Source: Blattamonas nauphoetae (Eukaryota; Preaxostyla; Oxymonadida). From it: a DNA stretch of 64,000 nucleotides. The position numbers and the translations under genes were made by a program. The stretch spans positions 558,001-622,000 of the forward strand of contig JARBJD010000001.1 in NCBI GenBank assembly GCA_033064195.1, read 5' to 3'. Positions 1 to 11,820 of this stretch are shown here, in pieces. Under the pieces are notes generated by a model. It ran no database searches. It was not told the origin of the DNA and was given only the letters and a program-made list of their open reading frames with translations. Numbering within the stretch: position 1 is the first letter of the stretch; each line of letters begins with the position of its first letter.

Positions 1-148
1 TTCATCCTCGAATACCTCGTCTTTTGCTTCCTTATTTCATTGTTTTTGAATCATTCTTCATGACCGTTTCATTGTTATCCATTCTTTTCACTCTCAATCT
101 CAACCATCTCGCCATCTCAGAAAAATTGTTCCATTCATCCGACTCGTG

Positions 149-1542
149 ATGTCAGAGAAAGATGCACTCCCAACAGTCTTGAACTATGACTACACTTGCA
201 CAAAGTGGGAACCTGTTTCCAATTTTGGCAGTATGCCGATGGACCTCTCCCCAGCAATGGAACAACTCGCTGTTCAGGGATATTCATGCGATCTCACCTA
301 CCAACAATTCGATCTCAAACCAGGAATTTACTCTCTCAGCATGTTTTTTAATACTACACCCAGTACAACTCCAAAAAGAGATAAAAAGAAAGAAGGGATT
401 GACCTTGAGGCTCTCTCTGAACAGTACGGAATTACAGTATCGGCGACCCCACTAATCAGTCTGGAACAACTTCTTCTTTTCAACCTTCTGATGAAATAAT
501 CTTGTCCCCTTCCAGAATCCAACGATATCCAGCTCCTAATCGTCGCAACGACATTCATTGGATGTGGTTTTGCTTGGGCATTTTCGAATTGGGCAATTGT
601 GATTGACGTTGTTGCGATCGTTCTCACGGGATTACTAACGTTTAGTCGATATTATCTCAAGTTTGGCATTTTTTTGACCGATATTTTTGTTATGTAGTCC
701 AAAACGCCAGACTGAAAACAGTATTCCCTCCTCTGTTTTTCTGATCACTCTTATTCATCCTTTTAAGTTTCATATTTCTCCACTCTTTCTTGGTATGTGC
801 TTATCCCGTTCGTCCTCCCGTTGACAACCGTTCTGTACAAAATTTCCCCTGAATTCAAACACAAATCCAAATTGAAGATTGCTAGGTGTGATGCATTGTC
901 ATTCATCCTTCTAGAGAGGTTGTAACACTTGTTGGAATGTCTTACTTCTGCTCACAGGCACTCTTCTCTTTCGTTGAGCTTCAAACTGAAACAAAACCTA
1001 TGTTGATATTTTGCGTTACGGATGTGCTTTTAAATCTGTTTGTTTATATTGCTGTCAAGAGGCGAATGAAAACAAAAAAAGCATTCGCCAACGAAGTCGA
1101 CCCCGATGTTATCAAGCATGAAAATCGACGCCAGTTGGCCAAGATCCTCCAAAAAGGGGTACGAATGCAAGAAGAAGCCGATGAAAAACGGAGGAAAGAG
1201 CGGAGGAAGCGAAGAAAGCTTGTTATGGAGCAACAAAAGCGACGTGAAGCCAAAGCGAAAAGGTTGGCTGAGGGGAAAGGAACTGCACTCGACGACATGT
1301 CCAGCTCATCAACAATCAATGACGATGATCTTGAAAGTACAGAGTTTTATTCATCATCAGAAGAAGAGAGAATGAGGCAGCGAGGAGAACTTGACGGTAA
1401 TGATGGCGATACTGAATTCAAAAACAATCCACTATCCATTCTGGACAATGAGCATCAACAGCAGAGTGACGAAGATATTGAGAAGAGGCTACAGGAGATC
1501 AACGCGAAGATTGCAGAAATCAGTGCAGACCACGAAGATTAA
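149..1542 (+). CDS. Multi-span membrane protein with basic coiled-coil and acidic tail (unrecognised)
   Basis: I do not recognise the family. A four-exon model joins in one frame (introns about 459-515, 645-767 and 886-914; exons sum to 395 codons, 394 aa). The ATG at 149 is used because the codon before it is GTG. The N-terminal ~105 residues are soluble. After them come several hydrophobic stretches, such as LLIVATTFIGCGFAWAF, IVIDVVAIVLTGLLTF, WYVLIPFVLPLTTVLY and IFCVTDVLLNLFVYIAV, so about five membrane helices are likely. The last ~160 residues are charged: a Lys/Arg/Glu-rich helix followed by a Ser/Asp/Glu-rich end (DDMSSSS, SADHED). The second intron has a GTCG donor and is the weakest joint. 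No signal peptide is obvious. Function is unknown, and a cytoplasm-facing tail is inference. Confidence 0.55.
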
Positions 1543-1652
1543 TTTCAACATTTCGTCTTCTCTCTTGCAACATTTCACTCAACGAATCTTGTTTCCATTA
1601 TATCTTCATTGAACGTTTTGTAGGAATTCATTAAGCCAAAATTATCAGACGA

Positions 1653-4600
1653 ATGGTTTCTGTGACATATTGGGATGTTTTCTCTCTCAATATGCGATTG
1701 TGTGAGAGGAAGAGACACCATCTGTTCGAAAATCATTCTTCCAACTGGAAGTCTCTGAAAAGAATGCAGAGAAGCGATTGAAGACTTCATCGAAATCAGT
1801 TATGGTCACCAGTTCAATGCTCGATTCACTAATCAAGGTTTCATCATCACTCTTTTTCATTTATTTGATCATTAATTCATGTAGCCGGCCTCCTTGAAGC
1901 CACTGGTCGAAGATCCAGGTTCGCATTCTTTCGTAATCATCATCATCAATTCTCTTTCAGCCTCATTCGACCTCGGTTTTGAAGGACAGATACTGGTGGA
2001 TTCACAATCAAAACAGCTCTCCTTTGCAGTTGTTGGACCACCAAAATCAGGAAAAACCACACTGGCCAGGAGCATAGAATCATCATTCGGCTGTGTGTAT
2101 GTATCTCCTGAATCAGCAATTATATCGTGTATTCAAATGAAAAATGATATTGGAATTAAGGTTTCAATCACTTTCTTATCCAGCATTCATCTTATTTCTT
2201 TCAACAACCATCCTTTTCGTTCACAAACCAATATCAGATTCAAGATATCCTCCTTCGTGGTGAATCAATCGATGAACTACTGACTTTAAGTGCTGTAGTT
2301 TCTGTTCTCTCGCAGGAAGATGTCCTCTTTCGCGGATATGTTCTTGATGATCTCCCACAAAACAACAAACAAGCCAAATTTCTTTTTGGAGATAAACTGC
2401 GCCTCCCCGAACCTCCAGAACACAAAAGTCCGATACGAATCAAACCAAAAACACCACCATCTCAAACAAAACCCTCTACTCCATCAAAAGGACTCAAACG
2501 CCCGACATCAAAACAATCAGAATCAAAGCCACCTGCCTCTCCAAAACTCCAGAGAACACCATCATCATCTTCTGTTAAATCTATAGACTCAACAAAAGAT
2601 GTGAATAAATCAGTGTCAGGTCGACCATCCACTCCTCCACGACGCCTCAATTCACCAACATCCACCTCACAACAACCATCCAAACCATCAACTCCACAAT
2701 CTCCCTCTGCACGCCCACACACTTCATCTTCAAGACCATCGTCAGAATCAGCACAAAAACAAACACGACCATCTTCACCTGGAAAGACAAGTGCACGTGC
2801 CTCTTCACCAGCAAACTCGAGTGCTCGACCAGCGTCACCATCACGGCCTGGATCCGGTGCTGTTTCTAAACGTACTGGAAAGGGTAAAACGGAAGAAAAA
2901 GCCCCAGAGGCTCCGACAGATGTGATCGAAGAACCTGAACCTCTCTGCCCTCAAGTTGATCCAATCAGGATTGAACCACCTCGCCCAGCACTCTATCCAC
3001 CCTATCCGATTCCGGAGGCATCACCTTTCCTAACACTTGAAGAACAGGAATTGAGAAGAGAGGCAGAATCATTTCAGAAAGAGTATGAGAAGAGGGAAGA
3101 AGAACGACAGAGATTTTTGGAGTATGAAAGGGCCATTGAGGAATTTCGGAAGTCTATCTCACCACCAGATATTTTGATTAACCTCACAGTCGGCGATACA
3201 ACACTTCTTCAGAGATGGGAAGACAACTGGGTCAATCCTCTCACATTCCGCACTCACCCTGTCCGTATTGTCGAAAAAACACCAGCCAAACGGAAATATA
3301 AACCAGCGGAAACCGATGAAGAGAACGACGTCCATCGACGAGTTGAAAAAGCGAAGGAGTTCCTTCGTCAATATCAAAAGAAAATGAACGAAGAACAGGA
3401 AGTTCCGGAGGAGGAAGCAGAGGAAGATGAAGAATCTCCAAACAAGGGGCCACAGAAGATCAAGGAACGACTAAAAATGAACACCAAAGGATTGTACAAA
3501 CTCCAACCACATCCACAGTTTGGAGGGGGAGTGGGCAAGCAGTTTGGAGAGAAGCCACTTCTCGCAGAAGGCGAGGAAGAGGAGGAGGCAGAAGAAGCGG
3601 AAGAGATGAATCAAGAAGACAAGGAACGTACCGTTTTGGAGAAGAGACGACTACTGGATTCGTTGGACGAGGAGGATGAGGAGCAGATGAGGTCTCTTCC
3701 TCTCGTTCCCATCCGAAACGGACTGTGGAGGGTCGAGTACCCGTACCTTCCAACAAATGTGAATCCTGGGCGAGGATGGGGAACGTCTCGCGATCGCGTG
3801 TTGCTCAGCGATGATGTTGGGTTGTATGGAGAGAATGTGGACGAAGAGAGGGAGAGGCGGCGGAAGGGAAGGTTGATGACACTTGGATTGGTTTTAGATA
3901 TGGAAGAGTTGAAGAGGGAAGGGGAAGAAGAAGAGGAAGAAGAGGACATTGAGGAAGATCTCAACGAAGAAGAACAAGAACAGGAAGCACAGGATGATGC
4001 GATTTTGAATGCTGAAGAAGAGGAAGAGGAAGATGAGGAGATTGAAGTCGAACCAATCTACATTAAGAAAGACAAACCTCCAAAGGAAAAGAAGAGGCGA
4101 CAGAGAGGCGAAGAAGAAGAGGAAGGTGAGGAAGACGAGGAAGAAGAAGGAGAAGACGAAGAAGAGGAAAACGAGGAAGACATGGAAAGAGATTACGAGA
4201 AAGAACAGGAAGTTCTCGAGCAGAAAAAACGAGAACGAGAAGAAGCGAAGATTGAGAAGAAAAAACAGAAAGAACAAGAGAAAAAGGAAGCAAAAGAACG
4301 AAAAGACGCCCGAGAACACAACCGAGTGAAGCGTCTCATCCTCAAACTTGAGCTCCGAATGAGAAAGCGAGAAAGCGTCTTCGACCTCGTTGCAAAGGAA
4401 CAGGAGAAGAACACACTCATCGAAGTGAAGGAAACTAAGAAAGAGCTGAAACTGAAGGGTCTTGGGTATGCTGAGGAGAAGAAAAGGGTCGTCCTCCGCG
4501 AGAAAGCAGACAAAGCGCGAGTTAAATTCTGGAAACAGTTGGAAAAGAAAATCAGTGCTGAGAACGCAAAGACTTTCAAAGCACCAAAGCCAAAGAAGGT

Positions 4601-7600
4601 TGAAGGAGAGGAAGAGGAAGAAGAGGAGGGTGGTAACGAGGAAGAAGCTGGACAGGAAGAGGAAGGAGGAGAAGAGGAGGAGGGAGCTGAGGAGGAAGCA
4701 GGAGGCGAGGAGGAAGAGGAAGAAGCGGAGGAGGAAGGCGATCAACCAAAGCCCAAACCAGAATGGCCCATCCATGAATTGTTGGTGGAGCGAGAACGAT
4801 GGCTCGTCCCTCTCTCGAAGGTTCACGAAGGGAAGGATTCTGTCGCTCTTATGGAGAAACGGAAGCAAGAGAGGCAAAAATGTCAGCAAGATCTTTCCGA
4901 TCTCCTCGCACTGTACTCCACCTCCTCCAAACAGAATGACGTGACACTCAACTTCGCTCCGACCATTGCTGATGTGATGAGGTTCAAACGCGAAACGAAT
5001 GTTGATTCATTCACATCAACGGAGCCATCCCAAAACCCATCAACACCCGAGAAGACACCATCACAGGGGCTCGCGACTCCTCGCCGCCCCGTCATCCATG
5101 CGTCCACTCCATCTCGTCCAGTCCGACCAACACGTGTCGAAGAACCAACGAGCCAAATCGTCCCATTAGTCCATTCCACGTTACCACCGAAGAATCCTCC
5201 ACTTCCCAAACTCCTGAACAATCCTCGCCCGCAACTTCTGTTCGAAATCAACGGTGAGCACGATGTGAAGGAAATCATTGCACAGTTTCTCATCAACCTC
5301 CAGACAAACATCCCAGTTCCACCGCAATACCCTCTCCCAGACCACTCGACCGGATTTTGGGACGACGCGAAAGTTTTGACTTTGGAGTCGATGTCAGCTC
5401 CTCTCACCCAACCATCCATTCTTTATCCATTCAACAGATTCCCACTTCTATCACAACTTGCTCTTCCACAATCACTCCCGCTTGCTCTCTTCCCTCTTCC
5501 TGGCGATGAAAGAGGAGACATCAATGGCAAGCCTCTCGAACCAATTGGCGGAAAAGAAGACGAAGCAAGATGGAAAGAGATTGCTCAGATCATCAATGAA
5601 CGCGAAGTCGAAGCAGAAAAGAAACGATTCGATTGGGAAAGGGCATATACAATTGAATTGGAGGATGTGGAAGTCGAAGAAGTTGAAATCCATCGAAAGA
5701 AGAAGGAAAAACCGATTCCTGAACCGAAAGAGGTGGAGGAGACGGAAGAAGGAGCTGCAGAAGAGAAGGAGAAAGGAGAAGAAGAGGAAGAGGAGGAACA
5801 AGGGAAAGAAGAGGAAGAAGAAGGAGGAGAAGAGAACAATGAGGAACAGGAAGAGGAATACGAAGAAGAGAAAGTCATCGTCAAAAAGATTCTAAAACGC
5901 CAAATCCTTATCACAACAAATCCCAAGTATCCCATTCCATCAAAAGAGGAGTTCCGTTCTGAATGGCTCCAGAAATTCAGCTTTGATTTCATCGAAAAAC
6001 GACTCAAAGAGAAGGAAGAGAAAAAGAAGCAGGAGGAAGCCGAAAAGGCTCTCAAGAGGAAGAAGAAGAATCAGAAGAAGCCAGCAGAGCCTCTCCATCC
6101 AAGTGACGACACCCCGGAAGAAGAGAAACTCGCCAAAGATCTTTTCGCGAAGAACAGTGAAGAAGAGGAAGAAGGAGGAGAGAAGGAACGAGGACTTGAT
6201 GAAAGGATTCTCTCTCTGATTGAAAGTGAAAACGAGAAAGACGACAAAATCCGCTTCGCCATTCAAACTCATCGTCACATCCCGCCTCCTTCAGACAGTC
6301 TGGACGAATCGACCAATGAAGAAGCAATGTCGACGCTTCTACGCCAACACTTCGGCGGATTGAGCTTACATCCATTCTACCAGATCTACTGTCCTGTTCA
6401 TTGGGCCCAGATTGGACGAACAGCACCGAACAAGCGCGTCAGAAGAGGAAAGGTTGACAATGCGATCGCATACAAAGGATTTCTGTTCCTCCTCTCGTCA
6501 AGACGGCGTCTCAGGCAGTTCCTCGCCAATCCAAGACGATTCTTGCAGGTTGGACCACCTCAGCCAAAGGATTGTGTTGATGTCGAACGTATCGCAGAGG
6601 AAGAAGAACAAGCCGAGGAGGAGGAAGAAGAAGATGAGGCACCAGCGGAAGAGGAGGAAAACGAGCCGAACGAAGATCAACAAGCCGAAGAGGAGGACGA
6701 ATTGGACGAAAACGGTGAGCCAATTCCGAAGAAGCCAAAAACTGCAAAGAAACCCGAATTCAAACCAGTGACTATTCTTCCAGAATTCCCACCGCCGAAG
6801 ACAGCAGAACAAATCCAGAAAGAAATCGAGGAAGAGAAGAAAGAGAAGGAAGAATGGGAAAAGAACACAAAGAGCGGTCTCCGCATCGCCATTCTTGGAC
6901 CACCACTCAGCGGAAAGAGCAGCTTAGCCCACGTTCTCAGCCATGTCTTCAACCTCCGGCTGATCGACCCGGATGATCTCCCACCGTCGATCGATTGGGA
7001 TCACGCTGCGAAAGAAGACGAAGAACTCGCCGCAACTGGAGCAATCTCTCCGATCACTCTCGCTCAGCACATTGCGCAATCTTGCATTCAGGCCGATCCA
7101 TCACCTCCATTCGTCTCGAAGAGGATTGTTGAAGTTGTTCCACCTCCTGCACCAGCACCCCAATTCATCCCTCCAGATCCCAAAGTCCTCGCCGCCAGAG
7201 CAGCAGAAGCGGAAAAGAAATTGGAAGATGCAAAGAAAGTTGAAGACCCAAAAGCAAAGAAAGCGAAGAAAGGAAAGAAAGGCGAAAAAGAAGCAGCTCC
7301 AAAAGAAACAGCCAAACCTGCCGAAAAACCCAAACCAGCTGCGAAGAAAGGAAAAGGTGTCAAAGAGCCAACCACTCCGAAGAAAGGAGAGGCGAGTGGA
7401 GCATCGGAGGTTGTCCAACTTCCCCCACCGGAAATCAAGAAGAGACCGTCCAATTTTGCCGCGTGTCTTCCATTTGCAAAAGGAGAGTTCCGTGGATGGG
7501 TTCTTGACGAATTTCCTCAAACGAAGGATCAAGCTATTGCACTCCTTCGAGCAGGAGTTGCTCCAGACATCGTGATCGTTCTGAATGGAGGCGACGATGA

Positions 7601-10600
7601 AGAACAAGACGCTCTGAATGTTCTGAAAGCTCGATCCAAACTGATCATCAAGGAGGATCTCCTCGGAACTGAAAAGATTGCGATCCACCCGACTTTCGCT
7701 AATCGTCTGACTCTCTTCCAGGAGCAACAAGCAAAGATTTTACATGTCTTTGCCCAGTCAAATGATGAATACCCCGCCGATGAGGACGAGACCCCAGAAG
7801 CTGATGAAGAAGATCCAGACAAACCAGCTGCGCCGGCTCTGCCTCCATGTGATGCAAAAGTTATGACTGTTCCGTACACGCTCTCCATGCATCTCTCACA
7901 CGGTCGAATCCTCCGAGATCTCTCACCAATCTTCCCACGATCGACCAGAATGGAAAGTTACGACGATGTCCTCCCATCTCAAAGAGTTTTTGGATGGAGT
8001 CGTCACTACTGCCCAGTCACTCTGTACCACTCGAAATTCCTGGTTGCTGGTGATCCAACTTTCTGCTGCACGTACTTCGGCCACGTATATCTTTTTGCTG
8101 GTGCTGATGAGCAAGCCATGTTCATTGATGCACCATTCTTCTACTCTCAACGACATCCATTCGTCTTGGAAAGCGAAGACGAAGACGAGGAAGAAAAGGA
8201 ACAATCTGGAACAAATCCATGTCCTCCACTCAGACTGGCTGTCGTCGGATCGCATGGGTCTGGGAAGTCCACAGTTTCTGAGCAACTGATGCTTGAAACT
8301 GGTGTGACAATCGTCGGAGAGAAAGAAAGACAGGAATGGTGGCAGGAGGAGAAGGAAGAACGAAGAAGAAAGAAAGAAATCGCTTCCCTTCTACGAAAAG
8401 CAAAGAAAGAACAGAAAAAAGATGCAGATCGTGTTGGGAAAGCCTGGAAAGATGAAAAAGAGAAGGCAAAGAGAGAGGCTGCTGCCGCCGAAGGAAAGAA
8501 AAAGAAGAAAACCGATGATGCAGAAGACAATGAAGCAGCTGAAGAAGAAGACAATCAGGAAGACGAAGCACAAGAGGAGGATGAGGGCGACGATGGAGAA
8601 GTTCCCGAGGGAGAAGAGGAGGAAGATCAGATGCCTGCTATTTTCCCGACACTCATCGACAGACTGAAACAGCTCAAAAACGGATTTGTCCTTGACAACT
8701 TCCCAACCACAGCGGAGGATTGCCAAGAACTCACCAAGTTCGGAGTCTATCCGGAAGTTGTTCTCAGGTTGACGTCATCCGAGGAGACAGCTGTCAATCG
8801 TTTGGTCGATGCAGACAAAATTCAAAAGGTCATCGACCAAATGAAGATCGAACAAGAAGAGAAGAAGAAGGAAGCTGAATTAACTCGGTTGGCATCGGGC
8901 GAAGAGGCTGAAGAAGGGGAAGAAGAACCCACCGATTGGAAAGCTGAGCAAGAACGGCTCTTGGAAGAAGCCAAGGAAAAAGTTGTTGAGAAATTCAACG
9001 AAATGGAAGACTCATCTGAGGCTGTCTGCACACAATTTTCTGAGGCTCGAATTCCAGTTCGGACAGTCCCTGCTGATCGCCGGATTCCACTTGTGTCTGG
9101 ATACGTTCGTTCAGCTCTCCACATCCATCTCCCTCCAAAGAATCAGACCAAAAAACACAAAACTCAAGTATCTCATGCCGTAGTGACTGCTGATCTTCTC
9201 GGAAGCAAAGAGGGAAGTGGTGGAAGAGATGGCCTCTTGATGCATGCATATTCTGTTCCTCTCCCCCTCGCTGTTCACTTTTTGTCGACAGGCACTCGCA
9301 CTCTCTCAACCACATTTTCTTGCGTCTGCCCTGTCTGCAGTTTGAACAACATCGCAACTCAACCACAATTGGTCCCTATTCCGTCTGCGTACACTCTTCA
9401 CTATTCCCCATCTGGCCCAACACTCCTTCCACAGCTCTCTGAAGGCGAAGAAGAGGAGGGAGGTGATAATGTCGGAGTTCAAAGGGAACGAAAACAACAG
9501 TTGTTGTCAATCCTCTCTGAACATCTTCCAGTCTCATTTTTCAATCCACAACAACGCAACCACTTCCGTCCAACATATTCTGCAACAAATCCAAATGGAA
9601 AATTCGATCCTCTTCTTGAAGCAGCATCACTCCCCTGCTTTGCTTGCATTGGGCACACACTCTACGCTTTCTGCTCCCACGAGCATCGCCAGCAGCTCTT
9701 GTTTACTCCTTCTCGCTATCTCCCCAAGCCTTTTGTGAACGAAGAAAGAACACAGCACAAATGGTTCAAATATCCAACAGTCGAAGCACCAGCACCAATT
9801 CTTCCACTCGGAACAATTCCACGGCAGCACGCGACAGTGTCAGTGATCGGAAGTCCTCTGTCTGGAAAATCGACAGTTGCGAAAGCACTCTCCGCAATCT
9901 TGCATGTTCCTCTGTTAACAATCGCAGATGTTTTGTTGAGCGTCACACAACAAACTCACCAGGGATATTTCTTGTCGTCGATTGGGAAGAAAATCAACGA
10001 TACCTTAATCCGAGGCGAAGGGGTTGGAGACGAACTCATGATTGAAGCTCTCCAATTCTACCTCGCTCGCTCGGAAATTGTCCAATCTGGCTGGATTTTG
10101 GATGGTTTCCCAGCGACAGTCAGTCAGGCGAAGATGATGAAGGAGAAGAACATCATCCCTGGAGTCGTTCTTGTGACGTCCATCACTCTCCAGGAGTCGA
10201 AGGAACGAATGAGAGAACTCCGCGAACAACGAAGAGCTGGTGTTTTATCGTCTGTTACACCTTTTGTGAAAGTTGACTTGAATGCGAGCAAGGCAAAGAA
10301 GACAAAGGCTGTTCAGTCTGTCGAGCAAGGAATTCTGAAAGCGGAGAAACTGCCACTCGTCGATACAACATCTCTCGAACTTGCTTATCAGACTCACATG
10401 ATCCAGCAGAAGGGAATCATCGATCTCTTCCGAAATGTTCGGTGGAGTGGAAGCTCGACACGGACAGTTGTTGAAGTCGGAAGCGAACTTGGTCGCCGGT
10501 TGCAGGGACGAGAAAGCGGAAAATGGTCGGATTCTTCTGTCGCCATCCATATCGTAACAAAGGCTCAACAGCAACTGAGCACCTTCGACACCTCTGTCAT

Positions 10601-11612
10601 CTTGTCAGTGCCAACCAAAGTTGTTGGAGTCCCGCTCCTTCCAGATTTCCTAATCCAAAGGCGAAGTGCTCTGAAAGTGTATGATCCGGTCGAGCTCAAA
10701 GAGAAGAACATCCTTGTGAACACAGACGAGCACCCTAAAATGCAAGAGAAGTTCACCGTCTTCCACCACGGGCGATTCTTCTACACGGCGTCCAAGACGA
10801 ATATGGAAACCTTCCTTGCATGCCCATCAAAGTTTTCGGTTCAGTCTCTTCCGCGCGACCTTCCCTTCCGATGGACCATCCCGGAACTGCCGATGAACAA
10901 GTCTCTCAATGATGTGACAACACGAGCAGCAATTGGAGGGTTCTGCTGTGTGACGTTGTACGAGTACTTAGAAGGAAAGAAGAAGGCAGAAGCCAGTTCA
11001 ACCAGGAGGAGTACAAAGACAGGAACTGCTTCGACGAAAGACAGAGTGGATAACGAGGACAAGGACAACGAGTCAAATAAAGGTCTTGTGAGAGGTCGAC
11101 CGGAATTTGGGGTGAAGTATAAAGACCAACTCTTCCTTTTAAGCACCGCTCTTGCCATGGACAAGTTCTTGAAGCAACCGTGGAAGTACGAAAACGTTCC
11201 TCTCCCGAAAAAGCTTCCTCCAGCTGAAAATCCGATCAAACTGTCTGATCTCTCGCATCATGGGTTCCTCGAACAAACATTGGGTCGAGAGGTGTGATTC
11301 TCTTATTTCAAATTATCTTTTTCTTTTCTCCCTTCTCAGCTTGTGAATGCTCTTACTCGCGTTGTCGCTGATCGGCCGCTCCTTCCATTTCACACACCTG
11401 TTGAGAGTGCACTTCTCCAGATTGCACTCGATCTCAAACAGAACAACCCAAAAGCAACGAAGGCAATGAAGAAGGTTGCCGATCAGATGAATGAGGAATT
11501 CAAGAAAGCAGCACATGTAATGGAGGAGATCATCACGAAAGGCCACGAGGAAGGCAGAGGTGATTTATTTGATCGAATGGCCAATGATGATCTGAAACGA
11601 TTTATGGATTAG
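1653..11612 (+). CDS. Adenylate kinase 9-like giant protein, four P-loop kinase modules
   Basis: AK9-type proteins are large multi-domain nucleoside-monophosphate kinases linked to cilia and flagella. The model has six exons (introns 1656-1708, 1838-1884, 1919-1960, 2161-2237 and 11292-11339) and sums exactly to 3,231 codons. Almost all coding lies in one exon, 2238-11291. Walker A motifs sit near residues 81 (GPPKSGKT), 1676 (GPPLSGKS), 2126 (GSHGSGKS) and 2660 (GSPLSGKS). Each is followed by a degenerate NMP-site motif: LDDLPQ, LDEFPQ, LDNFPT and LDGFPA. Between modules are Cys-containing segments of the form CPV...YKG.FL...FL..P, typical of AK9 proteins, and long Glu/Lys-rich coils. Human AK9 is about 1,900 aa, so this version is expanded. 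The start is uncertain: it assumes an ATG standing alone on its first coding exon. AK9-like identity is well supported, but catalytic activity of each module is not. Confidence 0.82.
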
Positions 11613-11820
11613 AGCGGTGACATCTCACAATCTTAATTTTCAGCGATTCTGTCCAATTGTTCGCATAATTTTTGTTCAAATATGAAAAAGACCATGAGGG
11701 AGAAATGGACGATTCAGATCACAACTGTCACTCGGAAATGATCAATGACAAAAAAGGATCATCTGAGTGACATACAGAGAGATCTACCAGGGTGGGTAAG
11801 TGAGCGAGAACCTTCATATC

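Noticed and set aside
3894-4889. 331-aa minus-strand ORF, Leu/Phe-rich, inside AK9
   Set aside because: Antisense of a Glu/Lys-rich GAA/GAG repeat region; composition is a mirror of the sense strand and no domain is visible.
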